NCBI GenBank assembly: GCA_029866205.1
Contig: JARWZT010000005.1
Coordinates: 1 to 59,877 of the forward strand
Source of the DNA: Rhodoferax sp.
GTDB lineage: Bacteria > Pseudomonadota > Gammaproteobacteria > Burkholderiales > Burkholderiaceae_C
DNA: 59,877 nucleotides
Direction: 5' to 3'
Every line of letters begins with the position of its first letter. The first letter of the stretch is position 1. Below the pieces are notes generated by a model. It was not told the DNA's origin and ran no database searches. It saw only the letters and a program-made list of their open reading frames with translations. The position numbers were made by a program, and so were the translations under genes. Shown in pieces: positions 1 to 10,229 of this stretch.

Positions 1-374
<374 letters not shown>

Positions 375-468
375 TTTCAAACTCCGAAAAGTGATGAGGT
401 CAAACTACAAAAAACGACGCGTGCCAACCACTACAACAAGCAGGAGCCACACAACAACCGTCAAACAA

Positions 469-543
469 TGGTGCCCATTGCGGGAATCGGACCCGCGACC
501 TCTCCCTTACCAAGGGAGTGCTCTGCCACTGAGCCAAATGGGC
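469..543 (-). tRNA. tRNA-Thr (anticodon GGT)
   Basis: Read on the minus strand, the acceptor stem GCCCATT pairs with AATGGGC and a genomic CCA end follows at 469-471. The anticodon stem CTCCC/GGGAG encloses loop TTGGTAA, giving anticodon GGT (Thr). The T-arm GGTTCGA-like segment (GGTCCGATTCC) is present. It lies about 95 bases upstream of tuf. Confidence 0.96.
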
Positions 544-593
544 ATTCAGACTCGCCGAAGCGAGCCAACTAAAACTTCCAATTTCCACTTGCG

Positions 594-667
594 TGGAGCG
601 GGGTAGGAGAATCGAACTCCTCGCTTTAGCTTGGAAGGCTAAGGTATTACCACTATACGAACCCCGC
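594..667 (-). tRNA. tRNA-Gly (anticodon TCC)
   Basis: On the minus strand the acceptor stem GCGGGG pairs with CCCCGC, with CCA encoded at 594-596. The anticodon stem TTAGC/GCTAA encloses CTTCCAA, giving anticodon TCC (Gly). The T-arm contains GTTCGATTC. It is the middle member of the Tyr-Gly-Thr cluster ahead of tuf. Confidence 0.96.
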
Positions 668-730
668 GTGACACCTGCCGCATGGCGCCAGCTCAAAGGC
701 TTACCCCACACGATCTGCTAACTCATTCAC

Positions 731-816
731 TGGTGGAGAGGGCTGGATTCGAACCAGCGTACTCGTAAGAGGGCAGATTTACAGTCTGCTGCCATTAACC
801 ACTCGGCCACCTCTCC
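731..816 (-). tRNA. tRNA-Tyr (anticodon GTA)
   Basis: An 86-base class II tRNA with a long variable arm, minus strand. The acceptor stem GGAGAGG pairs with CCTCTCC, and CCA is encoded at 731-733. The anticodon loop CTGTAAA gives anticodon GTA (Tyr). It is the first member of the tRNA-tuf cluster. A CATAAT hexamer (complement of 832-837) sits at -10 distance upstream, but I see no good -35. Confidence 0.96.
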
Positions 817-891
817 AAACGTGAGCCCGTGATTATGCCATGAAGTTTGGGCCCCGTGGATCGGCGATCCTTGGGGCTGGTCTTCGGGGGG

Positions 892-1626
892 CTACCACGC
901 CAATGGCGGCAACCCGTGGGTCCGACACCAGGCCTGGGCCTGGGAAAAATGCGCGCAGCCAATAAAAGGCATGGGAGGCCGTAGCGCCGACAAGGGTGAG
1001 GGGTGATTGGCGCAGAGCACCAGATGCCGTGTCTCGTCGACCAGCACGCGCTTTGCTTGTGCAGGCGCACCCCAAAGCATGAAAACCACACGCTGGGGAC
1101 CTTGGGACACCTGGGAAATGATGGCGTCGGTCAAAATTTCCCAGCCCTGGCCCTTGTGGCTATGGGCTTGGCCTTCCTCTACGGTCAAGCAGGTGTTCAG
1201 CAGGAGCACGCCGTGCTTTGCCCAGCCACTCAGGCTACCGCCGGGAACGGGCGCAGGCGGAAGCGGGCATCCCAGGTCACGCTGCAATTCTTTGAAAATA
1301 TTGCGAAGAGACGGGGGCAGAGGCACGCCGGGCGCAACAGAAAAGGCCAGACCCTCGGCTTGACCGTGCCCGTGGTACGGGTCTTGGCCTAGGATGACCA
1401 CGCGCACGTCTGCAGGCGGCGTCAACTCCAGCGCGCGCAAGGGGTGGTGCGGAAAAACAGTGGCACCAGAAAGCAGGCGCTGGCTAAAGAAGTCCAGCAG
1501 CCGGTGACCCACAGCGCTCTGGAAAAACGCATCCACTTGGGGGCGCCAGCCCGGAGCCACCGGCCATGCAGCCGGATCCGCAACCCGGAGTTGGCTGGCC
1601 AAATGGTCCTCAGGGAACAGCGTCAC
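892..1626 (-). CDS. ung: Uracil-DNA glycosylase, family 1
   Basis: Ung removes uracil from DNA at the start of base-excision repair. The catalytic water-activating loop GQDPYHGHGQAEGLAF and the HPSPLSA Leu-intercalation loop are both present, and the length (about 244 aa) suits the family. The open frame runs far upstream into trpC, but homology begins at about VTLFPEDHLASQL. I placed the start at the GTG at 1626, five bases after the trpC stop; a TTG four codons earlier is an alternative. No convincing ribosome-binding site precedes either, so translation may be coupled to trpC. Function is certain, start uncertain. Confidence 0.93.
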   Translation of the reverse strand: MTLFPEDHLASQLRVADPAAWPVAPGWRPQVDAFFQSAVGHRLLDFFSQRLLSGATVFPHHPLRALELTPPADVRVVILGQDPYHGHGQAEGLAFSVAPGVPLPPSLRNIFKELQRDLGCPLPPAPVPGGSLSGWAKHGVLLLNTCLTVEEGQAHSHKGQGWEILTDAIISQVSQGPQRVVFMLWGAPAQAKRVLVDETRHLVLCANHPSPLSALRPPMPFIGCAHFSQAQAWCRTHGLPPLAW

Positions 1627-1630
1627 TGTT

Positions 1631-2419
1631 TCAGGCAAATAGCGCTGCCAGCGCCTCTCCAGGCTCGGCGGCGCGCATGAACGCCTCGCCCACCAAGAAC
1701 GCACTGATGCCGGCGGCCCCCAGGCGCAGCACCTCGTCGCGCGTCTGGATACCGCTCTCGGTGACCACAATGCGATCGGCAGGCACCAGCGCACGCAGGG
1801 ACAAGGTGGTATCCAAAGACACCTCAAAGGTTTTGAGATTGCGGTTGTTGATGCCCATGAGGGGCGTCTGAAGGCGAAGGGCACGCTCCAATTCGGCTTG
1901 GTCATGGACCTCCACCAGCACCGCCATGTCCAGGCCGTGGGCAATGGCCTCAAAGTCGCGCATTTGCACGTCATCCAGGCAAGAGGCAATCAGCAGCACC
2001 GCGTCAGCGCCCATGGCGCGCGACTCGTAGATTTGGTACGCGTCGACCATAAAGTCCTTGCGCAGCACCGGCAACTGGCAGGAGGCGCGGGCCTGTTTCA
2101 GATAATCGACACTGCCCTGAAAGAACTGGACATCGGTCAGCACCGACAGGCAGGCGGCGCCATGTTCTGCGTAGCTTTGAGCAATGTCAGCTGGGATAAA
2201 GTCAGCACGCAGCACGCCCTTGGACGGGCTGGCTTTTTTTACCTCGGCAATCACTGCGGGCAGGCCTGCGGTAATTTTGGCCCGCAGTGCGCCGACAAAG
2301 TTGCGGGTCAATACGCGCGACTCCGCGTCGGCACGAACCAGCTCCAGCGGCTTTCGCTTTTGGGCGGCTGCCACTTCCTGGTGCTTGACGGCCACGATTT
2401 TTTCCAGAATATCACTCAT
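1631..2419 (-). CDS. trpC: Indole-3-glycerol-phosphate synthase
   Basis: TrpC closes the indole ring in tryptophan synthesis, converting 1-(2-carboxyphenylamino)-1-deoxyribulose 5-phosphate to indole-3-glycerol phosphate. The 262-aa protein is a single-domain TIM barrel without the fused TrpF domain found in enterobacteria. Visible motifs are [12 protein letters not shown] (57-68, substrate phosphate and catalytic Lys), [12 protein letters not shown] (119-130) and [10 protein letters not shown]. It lies 53 bases downstream of trpD and ends just before ung, so it belongs to the trp transcript. Confidence 0.97.
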   Translation of the reverse strand: MSDILEKIVAVKHQEVAAAQKRKPLELVRADAESRVLTRNFVGALRAKITAGLPAVIAEVKKASPSKGVLRADFIPADIAQSYAEHGAACLSVLTDVQFFQGSVDYLKQARASCQLPVLRKDFMVDAYQIYESRAMGADAVLLIASCLDDVQMRDFEAIAHGLDMAVLVEVHDQAELERALRLQTPLMGINNRNLKTFEVSLDTTLSLRALVPADRIVVTESGIQTRDEVLRLGAAGISAFLVGEAFMRAAEPGEALAALFA

Positions 2420-2472
2420 TTTTTCTCGTCCTGATAAGACAAATTAATCGGTTCTCGACGACCCAGCATCAC

Positions 2473-3516
2473 TTACGCTCCCAAGGCTTTCGACAAAGCG
2501 ACCAAGGACTCCAATTTCGCTTTGGCCGCGCCAGACGCAATGGCGGCGCGGGCCAGCGCCACGCCCTCCATCATGGTGGGCGCCACATTGGCCGCGTACA
2601 AGGCCACACCGGCGTTGAGCGCCACGATGTCCTTCGCTGGGCCTGTCTGGTTGTCCAGCACGCCGCGCAGCATGGCCATGGACTCTTCTGCGGTTTCCAC
2701 CTTCAGGGCGCGGTTGCTGGACATGAGCAGGCCAAAGTCCTCCGGGTGGATTTCGTATTCGCTGATTTCGCCGTTTTTCAACTCGCCCACCAAGGTCGCG
2801 GCGCCCAAACTGACCTCGTCCAGACCATCGCGCCCGTAGACCACCAGCGCATGGTCGGCCCCCAAGCGTTGCAAAGCGCGCACCTGGATACCCACCAGGT
2901 CAGCGTGAAACACACCCATCAGAATATTCGGCGCATCGGCCGGATTGGTCAGTGGGCCGAGGATATTGAAGATGGTTTTGATGCCCAACTCGCGCCGCAC
3001 GGGAGCCACATTTTTCATGGCGGGGTGATGGTTTGGGGCAAACATGAAGCCCACGCCCTGCTCTGCGATGCATTGCGCTATCTGGGCGGGCGACAAATTG
3101 ATGTTCAGGCCCAAGGATTCGAGCACATCGGCACTGCCGCTCTTGCTGCTGACGCTGCGTCCGCCGTGCTTGCTGACTTTGGCTCCCGCAGCGGCGGCAA
3201 CGAACATGGCGCAGGTGGAGATATTGAAAGTGTGCGCGCCGTCGCCGCCCGTACCGACGATGTCCACCAGATGGGTCTTGTCGGCCACCTCCACCTTGGT
3301 GGAAAACTCCCGCATTACCTGTGCCGCCGCCGTAATCTCGCCAATGGTTTCTTTCTTGACGCGCAGCCCGGTGACCAGCGCGGCCATCATCACAGGCGAC
3401 ATTTCCCCCGACATGATTTGCCGCATCAGATGCAGCATCTCGTCATGGAAAATTTCCCGGTGCTCAATGGTGCGCTGTAGCGCCTCTTGCGGCGTGATTT
3501 TGGATGCGTGTGGCAT
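2473..3516 (-). CDS. trpD: Anthranilate phosphoribosyltransferase
   Basis: TrpD transfers phosphoribosyl from PRPP to anthranilate, the second dedicated step to tryptophan. The 347-aa protein carries the glycine-rich PRPP-binding GTGGDG motif (88-93) and KHGGRSVSS (116-124), both hallmarks of the family, and is of normal length with no fused glutaminase domain. It starts 10 bases downstream of the LysE-type gene and is followed by trpC, so it is a distal part of the trpEG-initiated cluster. Confidence 0.98.
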   Translation of the reverse strand: MPHASKITPQEALQRTIEHREIFHDEMLHLMRQIMSGEMSPVMMAALVTGLRVKKETIGEITAAAQVMREFSTKVEVADKTHLVDIVGTGGDGAHTFNISTCAMFVAAAAGAKVSKHGGRSVSSKSGSADVLESLGLNINLSPAQIAQCIAEQGVGFMFAPNHHPAMKNVAPVRRELGIKTIFNILGPLTNPADAPNILMGVFHADLVGIQVRALQRLGADHALVVYGRDGLDEVSLGAATLVGELKNGEISEYEIHPEDFGLLMSSNRALKVETAEESMAMLRGVLDNQTGPAKDIVALNAGVALYAANVAPTMMEGVALARAAIASGAAKAKLESLVALSKALGA

Positions 3517-3526
3517 GGCTGTCTCC

Positions 3527-4186
3527 TTACGACTGGGGCGCTGCGGTGAGCGCCAGTTTGATTCCGAATCCTACAAACAGGACGCCTGCAAGGCGATCCA
3601 AAAGGCGCAAGCTGCGCTGCACCCGCCCGCTTCGGCGCGCCAGCAAAGCGGCGGCAGCAGCCCAACCGAAATTCACCCACAAGCCATTGAAGGTGAACAG
3701 CAAGCCCAGCAGTAAAAACGCCAGCGGCTTGTTGTCCATCTCCGGCGCGATGAACTGCGGCACAAAGGCCAGAAAAAACAGCGCCACCTTGGGGTTGAGC
3801 GCATTGGTCCAAAAACCGCGCAAAAAGGTCGCACGAGTGGTATTGGCGTATTGGGGTTGCGCAGCGGTCCCTGGCTCTTCGCCAAGGGGCAACGGCGCGC
3901 CGGGCACCGGCCACAAAAGTCGCAACCCCACGTACAGCAGATAAGCCGCCCCCGCCCATTTGAGCAGTGAAAACGCCGTCGCGGACGCCGCCATCAGCGC
4001 GCTGACACCCACGGCGGCAGCAAAAATGTGGACAAAGCAGCCCGCTGTAATACCCAGCGCTGCCACCATGCCCGCGCGCGCACCACCGCGCAGCGCGTTG
4101 CTCACCACGTACAACACATCAGGTCCCGGTGTCAGGTTGAGCAGCAAGCCTGCGGCGATGAACAGCAGAAGTTGGTCGGTGGGCAT
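3527..4186 (-). CDS. LysE/RhtB-family amino-acid exporter
   Basis: A 219-aa hydrophobic protein with about six predicted membrane segments. It has the family signature near its N-terminus ([16 protein letters not shown], about 17-32), typical of RhtB/LysE translocators that export amino acids or homoserine lactones. It lies between ltaE (11 bases away) and trpD (10 bases away), all on the same strand, so it is co-transcribed with tryptophan biosynthesis. Its substrate cannot be read from sequence. The context suggests threonine, tryptophan or a related amino acid, which is inference. Confidence 0.9.
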   Translation of the reverse strand: MPTDQLLLFIAAGLLLNLTPGPDVLYVVSNALRGGARAGMVAALGITAGCFVHIFAAAVGVSALMAASATAFSLLKWAGAAYLLYVGLRLLWPVPGAPLPLGEEPGTAAQPQYANTTRATFLRGFWTNALNPKVALFFLAFVPQFIAPEMDNKPLAFLLLGLLFTFNGLWVNFGWAAAAALLARRSGRVQRSLRLLDRLAGVLFVGFGIKLALTAAPQS

Positions 4187-4197
4187 GCGGCGCGGGC

Positions 4198-5280
4198 TCA
4201 GTAGACCGCAGCGCCACCCGCAGCGGGTGCAGTCGCAAGGGCTGCACTTTGCTTAAAGAAAGCCTGAACCGCCTCCACCGCGCGGTCTATGCCCGCCGCA
4301 TCTACGTCCAGGTGCGTGACAAAACGCAGGCCGATCAGGCCCGTGGCCAGCACGCCGCGCGCTTTGAGGAACGCCAGCAAATCCGGGCCCCGGCCATCGG
4401 CCACATCGACAAACACGATATTGGTTTGCGCGGAACGCACCTGCAAACCGTCCAGACCCTGCAGGCCCTGCGCCAGGCGCTGCGCCAGGGCGTGGTCGTC
4501 GGCCAGGCGCTCCAGATGGTGCTCCAGCGCATACGTAGCAGCGGCGGCCAGCAGGCCGGACTGGCGCATTCCGCCTCCGGCCATTTTTCGCACGCGGTGG
4601 GCGCGCGCAATCAGTTCTTTGCTTCCGCACAGCGCAGACCCTACCGGCGCGCCCAAGCCCTTGCTGAAGCAGACCGATACGCTGTCAAAGTAGCTGGCGA
4701 TCCGGCGTGCGGCCGTGGCTACCGCCTCGCCGGCCTGGGCCGTGGCCACCGCCGCGTTGAACAACCGCGCACCGTCCAAATGCGCGTTCAGCCCGTGCTG
4801 GCGCGCCACGGCAGTGGCTTGCGTCAGGTACTCCAGGGGCATGGGATGGCCGTTCCAGGTGTTTTCCAGGCACAACAGCCGGGTGCGCGCGAAATGACAA
4901 TCGTCGGGTTTGATGGCATTGGCGAGGTCGGCCAAGGCCATTTGGCCCGTGGCGTTTTGCGCCAGCGGCTGGGGTTGGATGCTGCCCAACACCGCTGCGC
5001 CGCCCCCTTCGTAACGGTAGGTGTGCGCGGATTGACCGACGATGTATTCGTCGCCGCGCTGGCAATGTGCCATCAGGCCGCACAAATTGCTTTGCGTGCC
5101 GGTAGGCATAAACAAAGCTGCCTCAAACCCCAGCATGTCCGCTACACGCTCTTGCAGCGTATTGACCGAAGGGTCGTCCCCAAACACGTCGTCGCCCAAA
5201 GGGGCGTCAAACATGGCGGCGCGCATGGCGGCCGTGGGCTGGGTGACGGTGTCGCTACGCAGGTCAACAATTGGGTTCAT
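4198..5280 (-). CDS. ltaE: Low-specificity L-threonine aldolase
   Basis: A fold-type I PLP enzyme that cleaves L-threonine or L-allo-threonine to glycine and acetaldehyde. The 360-aa protein begins with the conserved DLRSDTVTQPT (6-16). It has the PLP-contacting HLDGARLFNA (167-176) and the Schiff-base lysine in SVCFSKGLGAPVGS (K207). Its start lies 9 bases from the trpG stop, and the LysE-type gene follows, so it appears embedded in the trp cluster. A PLP aldolase producing glycine has no direct role in tryptophan synthesis, so the linkage is probably operonic convenience or amino-acid balance. Confidence 0.93.
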   Translation of the reverse strand: MNPIVDLRSDTVTQPTAAMRAAMFDAPLGDDVFGDDPSVNTLQERVADMLGFEAALFMPTGTQSNLCGLMAHCQRGDEYIVGQSAHTYRYEGGGAAVLGSIQPQPLAQNATGQMALADLANAIKPDDCHFARTRLLCLENTWNGHPMPLEYLTQATAVARQHGLNAHLDGARLFNAAVATAQAGEAVATAARRIASYFDSVSVCFSKGLGAPVGSALCGSKELIARAHRVRKMAGGGMRQSGLLAAAATYALEHHLERLADDHALAQRLAQGLQGLDGLQVRSAQTNIVFVDVADGRGPDLLAFLKARGVLATGLIGLRFVTHLDVDAAGIDRAVEAVQAFFKQSAALATAPAAGGAAVY

Positions 5281-5289
5281 GGCAGGCCT

Positions 5290-5865
5290 TTATTGCAAAA
5301 AGTTTTTCAGCATGGCGTGGCCGTGCTCGGTCAGAATACTCTCGGGGTGGAACTGAACCCCTTCCATGCGCTGTGCAAATGGCAAGCCGGTGTGGCGCAC
5401 GCCCATGATTTCGCCGTCGTCGGTCCATGCGGTCACGGCCAGCGCGGGCGGGCAACTGGCGCGCTCAATCGCCAAAGAGTGGTAACGGTTGACCGTGAAT
5501 TGTGCCGGTAGCCCAGCAAACACACCTTCTTGCGTGGTCGTAATCACACTGGTTTTGCCATGCATCAGTTGCTGGGCGCGGACGATGGTGCCGCCCAGCG
5601 CCGCACCAATGGCCTGGTGGCCCAAGCAGACGCCCAAAATCGGCAACTTGCCCATGAAATGTTGAATGGCTGCTACAGAGATACCCGCTTCCTTGGGCGA
5701 GCAAGGGCCGGGCGAGATCACCAGCCGGTCAGGCGCGCGCTGGGTGATGCCTTCGAGCGTGATCTCATCGTTGCGAAATACCTCGACCTCAGCACCGAGT
5801 TCGCCGAAGTACTGGACGATGTTGTAGGTGAAGCTGTCGTAGTTGTCGATCATCAGCAGTTTCAT
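5290..5865 (-). CDS. trpG: Anthranilate synthase component II (glutamine amidotransferase)
   Basis: TrpG supplies ammonia from glutamine to TrpE. The start is the ATG at 5865, beginning [20 protein letters not shown], which matches the family; the longer open frame overlaps trpE and was rejected. The 191-aa class I amidotransferase has the nucleophile in [12 protein letters not shown] (Cys near 79) and the His-Glu pair in FHPESIL near 171. The start is two bases after the trpE stop, indicating translational coupling and 1:1 subunit production. In many bacteria this subunit also serves folate synthesis as PabA; that is possible here but not visible. Confidence 0.97.
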   Translation of the reverse strand: MKLLMIDNYDSFTYNIVQYFGELGAEVEVFRNDEITLEGITQRAPDRLVISPGPCSPKEAGISVAAIQHFMGKLPILGVCLGHQAIGAALGGTIVRAQQLMHGKTSVITTTQEGVFAGLPAQFTVNRYHSLAIERASCPPALAVTAWTDDGEIMGVRHTGLPFAQRMEGVQFHPESILTEHGHAMLKNFLQ

Positions 5866-5867
5866 GG

Positions 5868-7391
5868 TCACTCCAATCCCTCTTCCACCAGTTCGGCCGC
5901 CCGCAACAGTGCGCGGGCCTTGTGTTCGGTCTCCGCCCACTCGAGCTCGGGCACGCTGTCTGCCACCACACCCGCCGCGGCCTGCACGTAAAGCATCTGG
6001 TCTTTGATGATGCCCGTGCGAATGGCAATGGCCACGTCCATGTCACCGGCATAGCTCAGGTAGCCACAGGCACCACCATAGATGCCGCGCTTGGTGGGCT
6101 CCAACTGGTCTATCAATTCCATCGCATGCACCTTGGGTGCGCCGGTCAGCGTGCCTGCCGGGAAGGTGGCTTTGAGTACGTCCATGCTCGTCATTCCTGG
6201 GTTGAGCGTGCCTTCGACGTTGCTCACGATATGCATGACATGGCTGTAGCGCTCAATACAAAACGCATCGGTCACCTTGACCGTGCCGGTCTGGGCAATG
6301 CGGCCAATGTCATTGCGCGCCAGGTCGATCAGCATGACGTGCTCGGCACGCTCTTTGGGATCGTTGACCAGCTCATGCTCGGCCGCCTTGTCAAGCTCAA
6401 TCGTGGCGCCGCGCGGCCGGGTACCGGCCAGCGGGCGGATGGTGACCTTGGTTTCCAGGCTGGGCAGGGTTTCCTGGCGCACCAGAATTTCGGGGCTGGC
6501 ACCCACCACATGGAAGTCTGCCGCCCCCTCAGCAGCACCGCTGAAGTTGTAGTAATACATATAGGGGCTGGGGTTGAGCGAGCGCAATGCGCGGTACAGA
6601 CTGAGCGGCGAAGCCGTGTAGCGCTTTTTGATGCGCTGTCCCACCTGCACCTGCATGAAGTCGCCTCCGGCAATCAGCTCTTTGGCACGTAGCACGGCGG
6701 CGATGTAGTCGGCCTTGGCAAAGTCGCGCTGCGCCGGGTGGCCGGCGCTGGGCACCACGGCGGGAATCTGCACCGCCTGCGCCAGCTGGTTCTTCAGTAC
6801 TTGCAGTCTGGCCGTGCCGCGGGCATACGCATCAGGGGAGGTCGGGTCTACATAGACCATCAAGTGCAGCTTGCCCGAAAGGTTGTCGATCACCGCCAGC
6901 TCTTCGCACTGCAGCAGCAAGATGTCGGGGCAGTGCAACTCGTCGGGTGGACAGCTCCGCTCCAACTTTTTCTCGATATAGCGCACCGCGTCATACCCAA
7001 AGTAGCCCGCCAGGCCACCGCAAAAGCGCGGCATTCCGGGGCGCAGCGCCACCTTGAAACGCTGCTGGTAACTGGCAATGAAGTCCAGCGGATTGGCATG
7101 GGAGGTCTCGACCACCACGCCGTCGGTTACCACCTCGGTGCGGGCCTGGGCGCCAAAGCCACTGCTTCGCAACAGCGTACGGGCGGGCAGGCCGATAAAG
7201 CTGTAGCGTCCAAATCGCTCGCCACCAACCACCGACTCCAACAGAAAAGTGTAGGGAGCGTTGGCCGTGAGCTTGAGGTACAGCGACAGGGGTGTTTCCA
7301 GGTCGGCAAAGGCCTGGGCGGTCAAGGGGATGCGGTTAAAACCCTGGGCAGCCAGGGCAGCAAATTCAGTCTCAGTAGTCTGGGGAGTCAC
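5868..7391 (-). CDS. trpE: Anthranilate synthase component I
   Basis: TrpE converts chorismate to anthranilate, the committed and feedback-inhibited step of tryptophan synthesis. The 507-aa protein has an N-terminal regulatory domain containing [18 protein letters not shown] (about 50-67), part of the tryptophan-binding site. The C-terminal chorismate-binding domain has [16 protein letters not shown] and [11 protein letters not shown]. It starts with GTG at 7391. A five-codon ATG frame overlaps the start out of phase and is probably chance. It is the first structural gene of the trp cluster and follows a roughly 330-base leader that contains a candidate Trp-rich peptide. Confidence 0.97.
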   Translation of the reverse strand: MTPQTTETEFAALAAQGFNRIPLTAQAFADLETPLSLYLKLTANAPYTFLLESVVGGERFGRYSFIGLPARTLLRSSGFGAQARTEVVTDGVVVETSHANPLDFIASYQQRFKVALRPGMPRFCGGLAGYFGYDAVRYIEKKLERSCPPDELHCPDILLLQCEELAVIDNLSGKLHLMVYVDPTSPDAYARGTARLQVLKNQLAQAVQIPAVVPSAGHPAQRDFAKADYIAAVLRAKELIAGGDFMQVQVGQRIKKRYTASPLSLYRALRSLNPSPYMYYYNFSGAAEGAADFHVVGASPEILVRQETLPSLETKVTIRPLAGTRPRGATIELDKAAEHELVNDPKERAEHVMLIDLARNDIGRIAQTGTVKVTDAFCIERYSHVMHIVSNVEGTLNPGMTSMDVLKATFPAGTLTGAPKVHAMELIDQLEPTKRGIYGGACGYLSYAGDMDVAIAIRTGIIKDQMLYVQAAAGVVADSVPELEWAETEHKARALLRAAELVEEGLE

Positions 7392-7526
7392 AACGGGTCC
7401 ATGCCTTTTCGAAATTCAGGGCGAAGGCTGCACTCGCCAAATCGGCGGGCAACCTCCGTGGGGGGTGCTGAAATTGGATTCAGTACGCGCCGACTGCGGG
7501 GCCCGAAGGGAGGGTCCCGTGCCGAT

Positions 7527-7599
7527 CTGGCGCGCGGTGCGCCTGGGCCGTTGGTAAGGGATGCAGACCGGAGTCTTCAAGCCACCCGCACCGCGCCAG
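7527..7599 (-). promoter_or_regulatory. Inverted repeat in the trpE leader transcript
   Basis: In the minus-strand transcript, CTGGCGCGGTGCG (complement of 7587-7599) can pair with CGCACCGCGCGCCAG (complement of 7527-7541) across a 45-base loop. The 5' arm overlaps the last codons of the candidate leader peptide, so a ribosome stalled at the Trp codons would leave it free to pair, whereas a ribosome reaching the stop would mask it. Downstream are a weaker GC hairpin (about 7500-7520) and CTGAA/TTCAG (7468-7483). The assignment as antiterminator is inference. Confidence 0.4.
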
Positions 7600-7681
7600 A
7601 CGCTGGCAAAGCGTGCCAGGTCCGCCAGGGCCAGGCTCCCCGGTCGCTGCAACCTGTAATGCTGATACGGTGGATGAACAT
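7577..7681 (-). CDS. Candidate tryptophan leader peptide (attenuator)
   Basis: A 34-codon frame in the trpE leader, beginning ATG at 7681 and ending TGA at 7577, about 185 bases before the trpE start. It encodes three tryptophan codons within six positions (W17, W19, W22; ...GAWPWRTWHA...), far above chance for so short a peptide. Directly after the Trp codons the transcript contains a strong inverted repeat: 7587-7599 can pair with 7527-7541, 13 pairs with a two-base bulge. This is the layout of ribosome-mediated trp attenuation. I do not see a terminator hairpin followed by a clean T-run, so the mechanism is unproven. The composition is GC-rich and could still generate Trp codons by chance. 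Confidence 0.5.
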   Translation of the reverse strand: MFIHRISITGCSDRGAWPWRTWHALPASGAVRVA

Positions 7682-7718
7682 AGCGCTCAGTGTAGCAAAG
7701 CAATGGGGCGCAGTGGCC

Positions 7719-8939
<1,221 letters not shown>

Positions 8940-9047
8940 TTACTTTTCGATGAGATCCAAGCACTTCTCTGGCAGCCGCAGTGGCACCGCGGAATGGGCC
9001 AAGGCATAACTCCTTGAACCGGGAGCTCAATAGCACGTCCACCCCGC

Positions 9048-10130
9048 TTATTCGCTACGCGACAGCAGCATCGCGTCGCCGTAGCTGAAAAAGCGGTATT
9101 CGCTGGCAATGGCGTGCTGGTACAGCGCTCGGATGCGCTCATAACCGGCAAAGGCACTCACCAGCATCATCAGGCTCGACTTGGGCAAATGGAAGTTGGT
9201 CACCAACAGGTCCACCCGCTTGAAGGCAAAACCCGGTGTGATGAAGATCGTGGTGTCGCCGCTGGCCACGCCGGTGGCGGCCCAGCTTTCCAGGGTGCGC
9301 ACCGTGGTGGTTCCCACCGCCACCACCCGGCCACCACGCGCCTTGCAGGCGGCAATCGCCTCTTGCGTGGCCTGGGGCACGTCGTACCACTCACTGTGCA
9401 TGCGGTGCTCGGCCAGGTTTTCGGTCTTGACCGGCTGAAAGGTGCCCGCACCCACGTGCAGCGTCACGTGCGCGCGCTGCACGCCCATGGCATCAAGCTG
9501 CGCCAGCAGGGCAGTGTCAAAGTGCAGCGCTGCGGTGGGCGCAGCCACGGCGCCGGGGTTTTGGGCGAACACGGTTTGGTAACGCTGCGCGTCTTGCGCG
9601 GCGTCGGGGTCGGCGCTGTCTTGCTGGCGCGCAATATACGGCGGCAACGGAATATGGCCGTGGCGCTCCATCAGCGTGTAGGGGTCGTCCCCGGCGTCGT
9701 TGGACAGTACAAAACGAAACAGCGGCCCCTGCGCATCCGGCCAGCGCCCCAAAAGTGTGGCGCGCAGGCTGTCAGCGTGGCCGGGCGCGCTGTGCAGCGA
9801 CACGGTTTCGCCCACGGCGGGCTTTTTGCTCACGCGCAAATGCGCAGCCACCTGGTTGCCACCCAGCACCCGCTCGACCAGCAATTCGAGCTTGCCGCCC
9901 GTGGCTTTTTCACCGAACAGGCGGGCATTGAGCACCTTGGTGTCGTTGAACACCAGCAAGTCGCCGGCACGCAGCAGACCCGGCAGTTCGTGAAAAATCC
10001 GGTCCACCGCCGCGCCACTGCCGGAGGCGTCGAGCAAACGCGCATCGCTGCGCTGGGGGGCGGGCTGCTGAGCAATCAGCGGTTCGGGCAGGGCGAAATC
10101 AAAATCGCTCAGGGTGTAGGCGGGTGTCAT
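9048..10130 (-). CDS. queA: S-adenosylmethionine:tRNA ribosyltransferase-isomerase
   Basis: QueA transfers and isomerises the ribosyl of SAM onto preQ1-tRNA to give epoxyqueuosine. The start is the ATG at 10130 ([20 protein letters not shown]), which matches family N-termini; the open frame extends about 265 codons further upstream without homology. The 360-aa product has [35 protein letters not shown] and the C-terminal [10 protein letters not shown] motif. It is divergent from recG, with about 100 bases between the starts, and followed by tgt. Confidence 0.97.
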   Translation of the reverse strand: MTPAYTLSDFDFALPEPLIAQQPAPQRSDARLLDASGSGAAVDRIFHELPGLLRAGDLLVFNDTKVLNARLFGEKATGGKLELLVERVLGGNQVAAHLRVSKKPAVGETVSLHSAPGHADSLRATLLGRWPDAQGPLFRFVLSNDAGDDPYTLMERHGHIPLPPYIARQQDSADPDAAQDAQRYQTVFAQNPGAVAAPTAALHFDTALLAQLDAMGVQRAHVTLHVGAGTFQPVKTENLAEHRMHSEWYDVPQATQEAIAACKARGGRVVAVGTTTVRTLESWAATGVASGDTTIFITPGFAFKRVDLLVTNFHLPKSSLMMLVSAFAGYERIRALYQHAIASEYRFFSYGDAMLLSRSE

Positions 10131-10229
10131 GGTGCTTGAGGGCCGGACGGGCCCGTTCCAAGAAAAGAGAAGGGCGCGATTCTCCCATCCGCAGGGTGTG
10201 GCGCGGCCTTGGCGGCACAATGCCATTCC

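Noticed and set aside
7388..7402. Five-codon ATG frame overlapping the GTG start of trpE
   Set aside because: ATGGACCCGTTGTGA is too short to judge and the GTG start of trpE fits homology better; no evidence of a regulatory role.
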